Source: CAVQCA01 sp963763115 (lineage in GTDB: Bacteria; Pseudomonadota; Gammaproteobacteria; UBA9214). From it: a DNA stretch of 64,000 bases. The notes beneath the pieces were generated by a model. It worked only from the letters and a program-made list of their open reading frames with translations, ran no database searches and had not been told where the DNA came from. A program made the translations under genes and the position numbers. The stretch's first letter is position 1; each line of letters starts with the position of its first letter. This document shows, in pieces, positions 44,318 through 54,135 of this stretch. Where the stretch lies: the NCBI GenBank assembly GCA_963763115.1, contig CAVXNM010000012.1:1-64000 (forward strand), given 5' to 3'.

Positions 44318-44404
44318 GTGCAGATCGGGAGTTTGCTCCTGGTGACGGTGCTTTTCTCCCTGCTCGCAATGTCGGTCGGAATTGCAGCCGGATGGATGCA
44401 TTAA
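44318..44404 (+). CDS. Possible 28-residue single-helix membrane peptide
   Basis: A GTG-started frame, VQIGSLLLVTVLFSLLAMSV ending GIAAGWMH, is one clean transmembrane helix. It lies 33 bases after the preceding membrane protein. There is no clear ribosome site, so this is a weak call. Confidence 0.25.
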   Translation: MQIGSLLLVTVLFSLLAMSVGIAAGWMH

Positions 44405-44952
44405 TTTAAACCTCGTGCTCAATTGTGGCTCTGAGCCACGGGGTGTATTGTTCCAACCTCAGTTGAATCCACGTCGCTTGAGGTCGGGCAGCTCAATACA
44501 TGATGTCGAGGGGCTGAGCACTCGGAAATTCGAGTCGAGCGATGCAGGTGCCAGATCCCGTCGTTGCAGCGACGGTGGCCCCGAAGAGGTGCTGTGTGTG
44601 GTGCCGTGCAATTACTTCGACCGCATTCTCCCAACCCACCGGAAAACACTCGATACTCGTCAAAACAGACTTGCGTTAGCACTACTTATTCAATAATGTT
44701 GCAGATAAACCACATACACATCGACATGGATCACAATACTTGTGTGGCAAGCTGGATTGGGTTCTGTAAAGCAGCCTGATTTCGAAAGATGGCATTGTTA
44801 CGTTCCGCGACACTTTACAATTATCACGAACTGTATGGCATGGTTACTGTTGGATGAAATTCACGTGCGAGGCAAGGCCAGATGATCGATTTATCTATTT
44901 ACTGCATTACTGCAACCCTTCACGGGTGTCGGCGTAAAGGTCGTTGAATGTC
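44405..44952. other. Gap before the second gene cluster
   Basis: I see no gene, dyad or hairpin of note in these roughly 550 bases. They mark the boundary between the storage/stress region and the metabolite-like cluster. Confidence 0.45.
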
Positions 44953-46122
44953 ATGAAAATCGCACTCATTCAGGACGATATCTATTTGCCCTCGTTTGGT
45001 GGTGGTACTAAGGCAAATCGATGTTTACTCGAAGGTTTTGCACGGCACGGACACGAATGTCTGGTGCTGTCGCGGGCATTGACCCGTTCCTCCGACGGAC
45101 CCGGCAATATGCGGCAGTTTGCCGCGGAGATGAAAGCTCGTGGTGCGATTTATCAAGAGGTCGAACCGAATGTGTTTTCCTACAAGTACGAGGGAGTCCA
45201 GGTTGAGGCGTTAAACTTTACCGGACAGGACCAGCAACGAGACTACCTGGTTCGCCGGATCAGGAAAATGAGTCCGGATTGGATCTACGTGACAGATGAC
45301 AAGCGACGCTTTATGTTGAGGGCAGCAATGGAAGCATCGCCATCCCGGGTGATTCTGTTGCTGCAGACGATCATCCAGCTCCCGTTTGGGCCGCTCTCGA
45401 TCGACAGAAATCCTGATTATACGGAACTGGTCAAGGCGGCTCGGGCGATCGTGGTTATCAGCAACTTCATGAAAAAGTACATTCACGACTACGGAGATCT
45501 TGAAGCACAGCTGTTGCCGATGCCGGTTTACGGAGCAGGTCCTTTCCCCCTCCTGGCAAGGTCTGATCGCGGATTCGTAACGATGATCAATCCCTGCGAA
45601 CTCAAGGGCGTGAGTATCTTTATCGGACTAGCGCGCCAGTTCCCTGACATCGAATTTGCGGCAGTTCCGACCTGGGGTGCTGATCAGGACCTGATAGATC
45701 TTCTGCGAAAGATGCCCAATATACGGATCCTGAAACCTGCAAATGATATCGAGGAAATCCTCAGTCAGACCCGTATCCTCCTGGTCCCCTCGTTATGGCC
45801 TGAAACGTTCGGGTATGTGGTGCCCGAGGCAATGCTACGGGGCATTCCCGTGCTGGCCAGTGATATTGGTGGCCTGCCCGAGGCAAAGTTGGGTGTCGAT
45901 TACGTCTTGCCGGTCGTCCCGGGCGAGTTCCGCGAGGGTGGTTTTGTCAGTCCACCGCAGGATCTTGCCCCGTGGTCGCAAGCACTGGACAAGCTGTTGT
46001 CCGAGGCAGACACCTATCAGCAGTGTTCGCAGCAATCAAGGCGGGCTGCCCATGACTTTGTTGCCAAGGTGTCGGTGTCACAATATGAGGATTTAATGGA
46101 CCGGCTCGCAGAGAGGTGCTGA
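44953..46122 (+). CDS. GT4-family glycosyltransferase
   Basis: 389 residues from ATG 44953 (MKIALIQDDIYLPSFGGGTK; a TTG at 44944 is possible). GT-B fold with an N-terminal glycine loop, a mid-protein strand FVTMINPCELKGVSIFIGLA, and the donor-site region VPSLWPETFGYVVPEAMLRG (about 278-297) with the E-x7-E pattern. It transfers a sugar from a nucleotide donor to an unknown acceptor. First gene of the 45-62.8 kb cluster, on the plus strand with a methyltransferase following. Confidence 0.8.
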   Translation: MKIALIQDDIYLPSFGGGTKANRCLLEGFARHGHECLVLSRALTRSSDGPGNMRQFAAEMKARGAIYQEVEPNVFSYKYEGVQVEALNFTGQDQQRDYLVRRIRKMSPDWIYVTDDKRRFMLRAAMEASPSRVILLLQTIIQLPFGPLSIDRNPDYTELVKAARAIVVISNFMKKYIHDYGDLEAQLLPMPVYGAGPFPLLARSDRGFVTMINPCELKGVSIFIGLARQFPDIEFAAVPTWGADQDLIDLLRKMPNIRILKPANDIEEILSQTRILLVPSLWPETFGYVVPEAMLRGIPVLASDIGGLPEAKLGVDYVLPVVPGEFREGGFVSPPQDLAPWSQALDKLLSEADTYQQCSQQSRRAAHDFVAKVSVSQYEDLMDRLAERC

Positions 46123-46246
46123 CGGCTGTGTTTCGGTAAGTGCAATCGGTCCCTGCTGCCCGGCATCACAAAATGACAATGCGCTGTCCTCATTCGATGC
46201 TCATTTCATCTGCCAGTGCATAGCAGCCAACAGAGAAGCCAATACG

Positions 46247-46933
46247 ATGGACATCAAGCCAAAGCAACAAAACCATTCAGAGTTTCAGCGTTACATCGAT
46301 CAACAGCCCTATTCGGTTCTTCTGGACGGGTTGATATTCACAATCGACAAGGACGTGTTCCCGCCCGACATGGGGAAGTGCTCTCAGAACCTCGCCAGGA
46401 TTGCACAAAGTTATCAGGCTCAAACAGCTCTCGATATGGGGTGTGGGTCCGGCTATCTCGCGCTGTCATTGAAACGCAGCGGAGTACAGGAGGTCTGGGC
46501 CTCCGACATTCATGGTCCGGCTGTAGAATGCACGCGTAAGAATGTCGAACAGAACGAGAGTGCCGGGCCGATTCATGTTGTGCAAAGCGATCTTTTCGAG
46601 AACATACCATCTACGGTGAAGTTTGACCTGGTTGTTTTTAATCAACCTTTCGGTCCCGGAGAGGGAGACACAGTGTGTGGCTGCGGGCCGGATGGCGGAT
46701 ATCAGATCACCAGGCGATTCCTCCTGCAGGCTGCATATCGAATGAATCCTGGCGGGGCTGTCATCATGGCGTTTTCCGACCGCGAACCCGCAGAAAACAG
46801 TCCGGATCGGGTGGCGGCCGAACTCGGCTATCCTGTACGTACGCTGTTGCATGCGTATTACGGGGAAGCGAATAATTACATATTCGAGATTCGTCCGCTG
46901 CAGAATGCGTCTGAAAGCCCTGGCCAGCGGTAA
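46247..46933 (+). CDS. Class I SAM-dependent methyltransferase, PrmC/HemK-like
   Basis: 228 residues. Motif I is LDMGCGSGYLALSLKRSG (about 63-80), motif II ASDIHGPAVE, and motif IV FNQPFGPGEGD takes the place of the NPPY-type motif of amide and N-methyltransferases, with Gln and Phe variants. It resembles small methyltransferases that act on a planar nitrogen or amide. Substrate unknown. Within the cluster it could methylate the final small molecule. No partner release factor or ribosomal gene is nearby, arguing against a PrmC housekeeping role. Confidence 0.7.
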   Translation: MDIKPKQQNHSEFQRYIDQQPYSVLLDGLIFTIDKDVFPPDMGKCSQNLARIAQSYQAQTALDMGCGSGYLALSLKRSGVQEVWASDIHGPAVECTRKNVEQNESAGPIHVVQSDLFENIPSTVKFDLVVFNQPFGPGEGDTVCGCGPDGGYQITRRFLLQAAYRMNPGGAVIMAFSDREPAENSPDRVAAELGYPVRTLLHAYYGEANNYIFEIRPLQNASESPGQR

Positions 46934-47009
46934 ACCCATTCGCGATTCCAATACCTGCCTGTGTGGAGAGTGGAGTCGCCCGCTAGCCATCCTGTGCTTG
47001 TAAGTGATT

Positions 47010-48809
47010 CTAGGCCTGCGCCATGGCGCGGAAGATATCGCAGTCTTTCATGAGTTCTTCGTAACTGCCACTGGCGATAATCCTGCCATGTTCCAGCACG
47101 TATATCACATCACAGTCTTTCACGGTATTCAGTCGATGGGCGATGATAAGCAGCGTTTTTGTTCCGGCCAGCTGGCGAACGGATTGCCGGATGATGGTTT
47201 CGGTTGCACCATCGAGCGCGTTGGTTGCCTCGTCAAAGACGAGCAGTTCGGGTTTGTGATACAAGGCCCGTGCGATGGCAATTCGCTGGCGCTGGCCACC
47301 ACTCAGGCGAATGCCACGTTCTCCAACCACCGTATTGAAGCCATCAGGCAGTTCCCCGGTAACGAACTCGTAGATATGAGCCATTCGAGCGGCCTCGGTC
47401 ATGGCGTCGTGATCGATGTCCTCCGGCTTGACCCCGAAGGCGATGTTGCGGGCTACCGTGTCGTCAGTCAGGAAAATTTGCTGCGGCACGTATCCTGTGT
47501 GGATCTGCCAGGCAGGGGCAGTCTGCTCTGTGATCGGTGTCTGATCAATTTTGACCTGGCCGGACTGGGGAATCAGCAAGCCGAGCACGATATCGGCAAC
47601 GGTACTCTTGCCGGCCCCGGTGGTGCCGACTAAACCAGTAGAGGTATTTTTGCGAATGGTCAGGGTGAGCCGCTCCACCGCATTCGTCTCTGCCGCGGGG
47701 TAGCGGAACGATACGTCCTGCAATTTGATTGAATCCTTGCAGATGATGGGTTGTTTTCTGATTTCCCTGATCTGTGCGGCAACCGGGTACTTGTCCGTTA
47801 AGGCCAGGTCGTGGGAAATCACGTTGAGGGATTTGCGATTGAACTGCAGGGCAGCCAGGGCTTGCGTTATCTGCTGAAGCGCCGGAAGAATCCGGTATGC
47901 GGCGACGGCGTACAAAGTGGCCACCGGTATGACTTCCTGCACCGTCTGCTTTACGCCGACGATGTACAGCGTAACGCCAAGAATTCCACCGATAGCAAGC
48001 GACTCTATCAGGTACGAGGGTAGTTGCGCGATAAGACCGCTGGCGATCATCTGTCGGGTGTATCTCCTGAGCGCCTCCGTGAAACTGTCGATAAAATATT
48101 GCTCACGACCCGTCATGCGGACTTCCTTGATGCCGCTGAGGACTTCGGAAAGTGTTTTGAATCGTAAATGGTTGGCTGCGACACGTCGTGCGCCGATTGT
48201 CGACAGTCTGTGCCTGAATCCGATATACACCCAGGCATACGCGCCCCCGAACAGCATCGTAATAGCACCCGCCAGCACCGGGTCATTCCAGAACAGCAGT
48301 ACAAGGATGCAGCCGGCCATAATAGACTGGGTAATAAGCCGTGTCGCCGGCAATATCACGCTATTCACGATCTGGTCCATTTCCGAGAGCAGGTTTCTTT
48401 GCATCTCGGAGGTGTTGCGTGTCAGGAAATATTGATAGGGGCTGTAAATGTATTTTTCCAGCAGTTTATTTGACAGTGACAGCAGAGTGCCCCATACGAA
48501 ACGCAGTTGCAGCCACACCATAAAGGCGGCGAACAGATTTCTGAGCAGATAGATCAGTAGCAGCGTGAAGCCGCATATCAGGATGAATTGATGGGCATCA
48601 TCGATACCCATGAGGATATACAGTCGGCTTAGCCAGCGATTTTCGAAAACCAGATCCGGCTGCGCCAGCAGACCCATAAAGGCGACAATGGCGCCAATTC
48701 CAACCAGTTCGAGGGCTGTCATCACCAGGGCAGCCAGCACCAGGAAGAGGAATTGCAGGCGTTCCTTTGCGGTTAACAGTGCGTGTATTTGTTTAGCGAT
48801 GCCGAACAC
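47010..48809 (-). CDS. ABC exporter, PglK/MsbA-like half transporter
   Basis: 599 residues, GTG start with AGGAAGG upstream. Six transmembrane helices (about 15-330) are followed by a nucleotide-binding domain: Walker A GTTGAGKST, Q-loop YVPQQIF, signature LSGGQRQRIA, Walker B LLVFDEATNAL and the switch His in IIAHRLNTV. The organisation and length resemble PglK-type flippases that move lipid-linked oligosaccharides, but exporters of small products look alike. It precedes the NTP-transferase-type gene by strand order and is the only exporter in the cluster. Confidence 0.85.
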   Translation of the reverse strand: MFGIAKQIHALLTAKERLQFLFLVLAALVMTALELVGIGAIVAFMGLLAQPDLVFENRWLSRLYILMGIDDAHQFILICGFTLLLIYLLRNLFAAFMVWLQLRFVWGTLLSLSNKLLEKYIYSPYQYFLTRNTSEMQRNLLSEMDQIVNSVILPATRLITQSIMAGCILVLLFWNDPVLAGAITMLFGGAYAWVYIGFRHRLSTIGARRVAANHLRFKTLSEVLSGIKEVRMTGREQYFIDSFTEALRRYTRQMIASGLIAQLPSYLIESLAIGGILGVTLYIVGVKQTVQEVIPVATLYAVAAYRILPALQQITQALAALQFNRKSLNVISHDLALTDKYPVAAQIREIRKQPIICKDSIKLQDVSFRYPAAETNAVERLTLTIRKNTSTGLVGTTGAGKSTVADIVLGLLIPQSGQVKIDQTPITEQTAPAWQIHTGYVPQQIFLTDDTVARNIAFGVKPEDIDHDAMTEAARMAHIYEFVTGELPDGFNTVVGERGIRLSGGQRQRIAIARALYHKPELLVFDEATNALDGATETIIRQSVRQLAGTKTLLIIAHRLNTVKDCDVIYVLEHGRIIASGSYEELMKDCDIFRAMAQA

Positions 48810-48848
48810 GAGTGCTGAACCCTTCCTGATTATATCCTGAGGATTTTC

Positions 48849-50111
48849 TCAGGGTGTTGTATTGCTGCGGCGGATGGTATGTGACCACATTTTATGGGCG
48901 AGGCGGGCAGGGTGCATCAGGTAGTATAGGAGAGACGACAGTGCAGCAGGCAGCTTGACCCGCGCGTGGGTTTTGTAATCCGGTACAAAAAAAGTGTAGA
49001 ACGCTTCTTTTACCATGTACCGATAGGCAGGAATCCTGTCGCGCAGCCGTTCACGCACGCTTAGGCGGAAACGCGGTCTTTCCAGAATCCCGCGGGTGGT
49101 CTGCTCATCGAACAGGCGGCGTTTCACGAGTGCAATGAGCGGCTGGACCGCCTTATCCGAACGGATCGAGGTGCAAACCTGCTCGGGCAGCGGTGCCTGC
49201 AACAGCTCGTGGGCAAGCGCCAGTCCGAGCAGTAACATGCGTCGTGCCCCGGTATGCGTCGCCAGCTCGAGGCAGTATGACCAGTCAAGGTCAGGGTTCG
49301 AGGCCAGCAGTTCTGCAACATCGCAGGTCCAGCCGATTCGCCTCCACCACAGGTCCTTGCTGCCATGGACGCAGAGAAGCAACAACAGGACTTCGGGTGG
49401 AAACGTCCATATCTCCTCGTCGAGCAGTCGCACTGGTACCAGGTGTTCCCATAAATCGTCCAGGTCGACATCGAAAGGAAAACGCCTGGGGGCGATGCAC
49501 CAGTGCAGATCGATCATGGCGTTGGTGTCGGGATGGACGAAATCGTACTCGTTGAACAAGCGGAAGTTTCGTGCCTCGTTGCGCCCTGTTACCTGCCCGG
49601 GGTAGGGGTGCGGGAAGGGGTGCCACTGATAACCGTGCGAGATCAGCAGCGCCTTAGCAGCAATGATATCCCGCGGCCGTATGACGATATCCAGATCCCA
49701 GAACTTGCGCAGTGTGATATCGCCATGCGCGAGGGCAGCGAGAGCGGGCCCCTTGTAGGGAATCGCCCTGATGCCTGCGGATTCCATACTGCGCAGCACC
49801 TTGATCAGCTCCGCAGTGTTAGCCCGATTGCGTTCGGAAATTACCTTGTAGTCGGACTCGAGCTGCTGGAGTACCGCCGGTGGAACCCGGTCTGGGCACA
49901 ATTCACTCAAGTTGCGATACAGCAACGGTATCAGGGCGTGCGGGTGAGCCTTGGCGAGGATGAAATGCCAGTCCAGCTGTTTCAGGGCGAGTGACCGAAT
50001 CAGTTCGCGTTGCTGCGGTCCAACCCGGGTGCGGGCGCACAGCAACAGCAGGCGGAACTCGTCACGGATATCTAGTGCCCCGCTATATTTTTTGTGGGAA
50101 GGTATTGACAT
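48849..50111 (-). CDS. Nucleotidyltransferase-family protein (NTP_transf_5-like)
   Basis: 420 residues. The core GIRAIPYKGPALAALAHGDI followed by LRKFWDLDIVIRPRDI (about 112-148) is the G-P-x-L/DxDxxV pattern of the NTP_transf_5 family, which occurs in polysaccharide and peptide natural-product loci. A C-terminal basic region follows the catalytic half. The reaction is not established for the family. It is upstream of, and on the same strand as, the ABC exporter, 39 bases apart. Confidence 0.75.
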   Translation of the reverse strand: MSIPSHKKYSGALDIRDEFRLLLLCARTRVGPQQRELIRSLALKQLDWHFILAKAHPHALIPLLYRNLSELCPDRVPPAVLQQLESDYKVISERNRANTAELIKVLRSMESAGIRAIPYKGPALAALAHGDITLRKFWDLDIVIRPRDIIAAKALLISHGYQWHPFPHPYPGQVTGRNEARNFRLFNEYDFVHPDTNAMIDLHWCIAPRRFPFDVDLDDLWEHLVPVRLLDEEIWTFPPEVLLLLLCVHGSKDLWWRRIGWTCDVAELLASNPDLDWSYCLELATHTGARRMLLLGLALAHELLQAPLPEQVCTSIRSDKAVQPLIALVKRRLFDEQTTRGILERPRFRLSVRERLRDRIPAYRYMVKEAFYTFFVPDYKTHARVKLPAALSSLLYYLMHPARLAHKMWSHTIRRSNTTP

Positions 50112-50830
50112 TATGTGTGTCGCCAGTCATGTTAAAAATTATTATATTTCATCCACTTCGACATAGAGCGGCAAACAGCTGAATGCCGTCCGGATCCCGC
50201 AGAGGATTTCACGGGATGTTCACAGGCCCGGCGATATTACCGGGCAGTAATTAAATTCGTCATGGCTTTGTCGATACCAGCTTCTGTATCAGTGGCCAGC
50301 GTTCGAGGTAGCGGATAATACTGTCGAACAAGATCATTATTATTTGCATTCAACAAAAGGTTATACATTTACAGGGCTGTTGGCAACCACGATCGGCGCG
50401 ATCCTGCAGGAAACCTCCGGAGTGGTTGTCAGTGCCAGTTACATGGCAACCAGGCAGTTTACGGCAGGGGAAGCGGTATGCATTAGCCACAGGCGGCGGA
50501 TGACATGACCGGCAGAACCCGTTTAATCAGCGGCGCCGCGGTCAGACCGGGCGCACGGAATTGTTGGGGTACTTCGGTGTAACAGAAATGTCTGGAATAG
50601 CACGCTTTTCGAGATCTGCTTGCCCCAGCTAGCTAAAAACGTGTTAACTTAGAGCGTAGAGAGGAAGCCTGTACCCACTGGCCCGTAATGGAAGAAAACT
50701 GGTATCTTTCACTGGAGTGATTACACAAAAGAATATGCAGCGCTTCAAGTTCAGGTGTCTCTAGTGAGGCCATTCTCAGGGCCACAGATAGTTAGAATCT
50801 TCATCCGGGACATCGTCAGATTAGATAATT
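50112..50830. other. 719-base gap without a recognised gene
   Basis: Divergent gap between the NTP-transferase-type gene and the PhyH gene. No frame has a family resemblance and no tRNA or strong hairpin is visible. Short frames such as one of ten codons near 50690 are not supported. It is the likely site of divergent promoters. Confidence 0.5.
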
Positions 50831-51778
50831 ATGAAATCTCCTCAACTCCTATACAAAGGCCGGCCGCTTGATATGTCCAGAGAAGCGTTCGGTGAACTGC
50901 GTCACTCGGATTCTGTCCTGTCTGATACGAACGAACTGCGGCAGCGAATAGCTGAGGACGGTTACCTGTATCTACCCGGCCTTCTCGAACTGGACCTGGT
51001 AAAAGCAGTACGTCGGGACGTTTTTGATCGACTCGCCAAACTCGGTGCATTGCATCCTGATTATCCTGCTTATGAGGGTATCAGCAATCCGAAACCCGAT
51101 AGATCTGATAGTGCCGTCCTGGATTATCGAACCGACGGCAGTGCTGAATCCTTGCGTGATTGTTTGCCGATCAAGGAACTTCTGTATAAAGGCCGAATGA
51201 TGTCGTTTTTCGAACACTTCCTTGGCGGGGATGTTCTTTGTTTCAATCACATCTGGTTTCGCGCTAAAGATTCGGCTACCGGCAGGGCTACGCCGCCGCA
51301 CTGCGATATTCTGTACATGGGCCGGGGAACACATAATTTATTCACCGCCTGGGTTCCATATACCGATATCGACTACGACATGGGTGGAGTGATGTTGCTG
51401 GAAAAGTCGCACCTGCATGAAGAGCTTCGCGAGTCCTATTGCAAGCGGGATATAGATGTCTATGATGCAGGTCATGTTGACGCGCCCCTGATCGAATCTG
51501 GCAAGAAACTCTGGCAGAAATCCGGCGAATACTCGCTTGATGCCTTCAGCACACGGGACGAGCTCGGTGGCCGGTGGTTGACCGCAGAGTTCAGGATGGG
51601 TGATGTTCTCATCTTCAGTCCCTATATCATCCACGCCAGTACAGACAACCACTCACCGCGGATGCGAATCTCCTCTGATACAAGGTATCAACTCGCCTCG
51701 GAACCTGCAGACGAGCGTTGGGCTGGACCCAGCCCTATCGGTCACGGCTTAAAGGCAAAGCGCGCAGTGCATCGCTGA
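50831..51778 (+). CDS. Phytanoyl-CoA dioxygenase (PhyH) family hydroxylase
   Basis: 315 residues of the Fe(II)/2-oxoglutarate PhyH fold. The iron triad is visible as HCD in TPPHCDILYMGRGTHN (about 156-171) and the distal His in SPYIIHASTDNHSP (about 263), with the 2-oxoglutarate Arg in PRMRISSDTRYQ. It hydroxylates or otherwise oxidises an unactivated carbon. The acceptor is unknown. It starts a plus-strand pair with a sulfotransferase-like gene, so hydroxylation followed by sulfation is an attractive idea. Confidence 0.85.
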   Translation: MKSPQLLYKGRPLDMSREAFGELRHSDSVLSDTNELRQRIAEDGYLYLPGLLELDLVKAVRRDVFDRLAKLGALHPDYPAYEGISNPKPDRSDSAVLDYRTDGSAESLRDCLPIKELLYKGRMMSFFEHFLGGDVLCFNHIWFRAKDSATGRATPPHCDILYMGRGTHNLFTAWVPYTDIDYDMGGVMLLEKSHLHEELRESYCKRDIDVYDAGHVDAPLIESGKKLWQKSGEYSLDAFSTRDELGGRWLTAEFRMGDVLIFSPYIIHASTDNHSPRMRISSDTRYQLASEPADERWAGPSPIGHGLKAKRAVHR

Positions 51779-51845
51779 AACGGATTCCTTCGGGAAAGGA
51801 AACAGCATCTTGCGTAGCTGCCGACGTTTGTGGTCGACTTGAACC

Positions 51846-52817
51846 ATGAACCAACCAAAGCCAATGTATTTGAATAAAAGGTGGATTAACCGACAGGTAT
51901 ATGAATACTTTTCGGTCAATATAGCCCCGCTGCTGGGATGGCGTGACCCGATTCTTGTGTATCAAATGGGCAAGGTTGGTTCATCTTCAATTCGCAATTC
52001 CTTGTTCCGATGCCAGGATCCACGCACCCGCCTGGTGTTAATGTGTCACGAGTTCTTTCCGATCAGGAATCGTGATCCCGGTCAAATTGATATCGAACCT
52101 GAATACAAGGAGTATGTGGTCCGCGAAATGGAGCATGACAAGCGCGTGTTCGAGCAATTCACGCTACGGCAACGTCTGGGCTGGTTGTTCAGAAAAAAAT
52201 TCTATACAGAGAGGATTTACAGGGCGTATGTTCAACCGGGAGGGCAAGTACGGGCAATCACTCTGGTGCGGGATCCTGTGGCACATAATATCTCTTTGTT
52301 CTTTCAGGTATTTGCTCAATACACCGGGACGACAATCGAACAATCGGGCTTTGAGATCGATGAGATGATCCGGGTTTTTCTGGAGCGTTACGCTTACTAC
52401 AGGCCACTGATCTGGCTGGATGCGGAATTGAAAACGACCCTCGGCATTGATGTTTACCATACCCCGTTTCCTCTGGACAAGGGCTATACGATAATGTCGC
52501 GCGATAATATTTCCCTGCTCTTGCTCAAATGCGAACTCGACGATCAGTCAAAAGCCAACGCAATCAAGGAATTTCTGGGCCTTGAGGATTTCGAAATCGT
52601 TCGGAGCAACGTAACCAGCCAAAAAAGTCATGCGAAACAATACAAGGAATTCAAGCAGCGAATAATAATTCCGGATCCCTTGCTGGATGAATTGTATGAA
52701 TCCAAGTTTGCAAAACATTTCTACTCGGTAGATGAGCGAGCGCGATTACGTGCACATTGGGGTGGGCGTTCTGCTGACCTGGGCCATGATGGTGCTGGGA
52801 CGATAGATACCCGTTAA
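51846..52817 (+). CDS. Sulfotransferase-like protein (capsule-synthesis family)
   Basis: 323 residues. ILVYQMGKVGSSSIRNSL (about 36-53) is a phosphosulfate-binding loop of the P-loop sulfotransferase type, and ITLVRDPVAHNISLFFQ (about 138-154) is the 3'-phosphate-binding strand. It resembles putative capsular polysaccharide synthesis proteins of the sulfotransferase clan. Probably moves a sulfuryl group from PAPS to a sugar or hydroxyl. It is 67 bases after the PhyH gene on the same strand. Confidence 0.72.
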   Translation: MNQPKPMYLNKRWINRQVYEYFSVNIAPLLGWRDPILVYQMGKVGSSSIRNSLFRCQDPRTRLVLMCHEFFPIRNRDPGQIDIEPEYKEYVVREMEHDKRVFEQFTLRQRLGWLFRKKFYTERIYRAYVQPGGQVRAITLVRDPVAHNISLFFQVFAQYTGTTIEQSGFEIDEMIRVFLERYAYYRPLIWLDAELKTTLGIDVYHTPFPLDKGYTIMSRDNISLLLLKCELDDQSKANAIKEFLGLEDFEIVRSNVTSQKSHAKQYKEFKQRIIIPDPLLDELYESKFAKHFYSVDERARLRAHWGGRSADLGHDGAGTIDTR

Positions 52818-52914
52818 AGTTATGCAGAGCGGATCAGATCGCTTTCGATAGATTTCTGCCATGCTTCGGATGATCGATTTACGCGTATGTTGTCCGGAGA
52901 ATATGAACAGCGCA

Positions 52915-54135
52915 TCAAATCAATTCCATACCAGGCGCCTCGAAAATAAAATCCGGACTCAAATTGGAGTTGTATGCGCCGACCGCATAGTGCACCAGAT
53001 AATCGCCTGGTCTGGTTTTGACGAACGGGCCATCAAATAAAACATCGTTTTCCCGGCAGGTAGATCCATAGATTGTTGTCGGCGTCTCGGTCCCGGTGCG
53101 TTGCCGAATGTCAACCGTGTAGGCGCGAATGATCTGTGGAATATAATGGGTGAGTGGAACCATCGACATGCTGCCGTCGCAGTTGACTATTTGTTTTCCG
53201 TCGCGTTGCTTGACGTGAACGACGCGTGTTGCCAGGATGGCGCAATCGTTGGTTAAATATCTTCCTGGCTCGACAATCAGGGTCGGTTGTAATTGCTCGC
53301 AGGGAAAATAGCGTCTCAGGGTATCCGTGATGACGCGTATATAGACATCGATTTCCTGCGGATTCCAGTTCTCGCGGCTTTTCGGTTTAGGGGTATGGGC
53401 CGGAAATCCTCCGCCAAGGTCAATGTACTTAAGACTGCCCGCGTACTCGTCCACGTGATGTTTTGCAAATTCCCCAACCCGTTCCGCCGCAAGTCTGTAA
53501 ATGTCCGCTTCGTCAGTATCTCCGTACAAATGCGTATGCAGTCCGACTAGACTGACGTTGGGATCACGTTGTATCTTTTCGAGTGCGGATAGGGCCTCGC
53601 CGTTTTCCATCGAAAATCCAAACCGGCTGTGGCCGAGGTTCGGCAGCGTGCTGCCAAGTCGGAGTCCAATATCGACACGTTTCTTCACTGAGCTGGTCAA
53701 ATCAATAAGGCGGTCCAGTTCGTCATGATCATTGATATTGAGGAGGGATCCCTCATCGATCGCCAATCGGAGATCATCGTCGCTCTTGTACGGGCCATTG
53801 AAGATGATCGATCGACCGGGATATCCGAGTTCGAGGGCAAGTCGATATTCGCGCCCCGAAACCACTTCCGCCCATGCACCCTCTTGCCGGAGTATCCCGG
53901 ATCGGGCTACCTGATAGTTCGTCTTGAATGAGTAACCGATTACATGCTGTTGCCAGTTGTCGCCGAGGCAATGATCGAGTGTACGGTATCTTGCAGAGAG
54001 AATGTCCCGATCACAAAGAAAAATCGGGGTGCCGGCACGTGCAAGGATTTCCTGCACGGCAGAACGCTTGCGTGTGATGTCGGGGTAATAATTCAGGTCC
54101 AGCTGGGATGGCATTTCCGATGGGTCCATGTTCAT
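52915..54135 (-). CDS. PLP-dependent decarboxylase, diaminopimelate/ornithine type III fold
   Basis: 406 residues from ATG 54135 (MNMDPSEMPSQLDLNYYPDI, AAGG upstream; an open TTG frame reaches 54189). PLP Lys lies in GYSFKTNYQ (variant of YAxKAN), then IFNGPYKSDDDLRLAI, SRFGFSME, GLHTHLYGD, YIDLGGGFPAH, IVEPGRYLTNDC and GSTCRENDVLF with the catalytic Cys/Asp pair. It decarboxylates an amino acid or a carrier-bound acyl group. The unusual motif variants argue against housekeeping lysine synthesis and for a role in the local pathway. Confidence 0.82.
   Translation of the reverse strand: MNMDPSEMPSQLDLNYYPDITRKRSAVQEILARAGTPIFLCDRDILSARYRTLDHCLGDNWQQHVIGYSFKTNYQVARSGILRQEGAWAEVVSGREYRLALELGYPGRSIIFNGPYKSDDDLRLAIDEGSLLNINDHDELDRLIDLTSSVKKRVDIGLRLGSTLPNLGHSRFGFSMENGEALSALEKIQRDPNVSLVGLHTHLYGDTDEADIYRLAAERVGEFAKHHVDEYAGSLKYIDLGGGFPAHTPKPKSRENWNPQEIDVYIRVITDTLRRYFPCEQLQPTLIVEPGRYLTNDCAILATRVVHVKQRDGKQIVNCDGSMSMVPLTHYIPQIIRAYTVDIRQRTGTETPTTIYGSTCRENDVLFDGPFVKTRPGDYLVHYAVGAYNSNLSPDFIFEAPGMELI

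Noticed and set aside
46247..46933. Assignment as prmC (release-factor methyltransferase)
   Set aside because: The NPPY-type motif is altered to NQPF and no prfA or hemA neighbour exists; kept as a generic methyltransferase.
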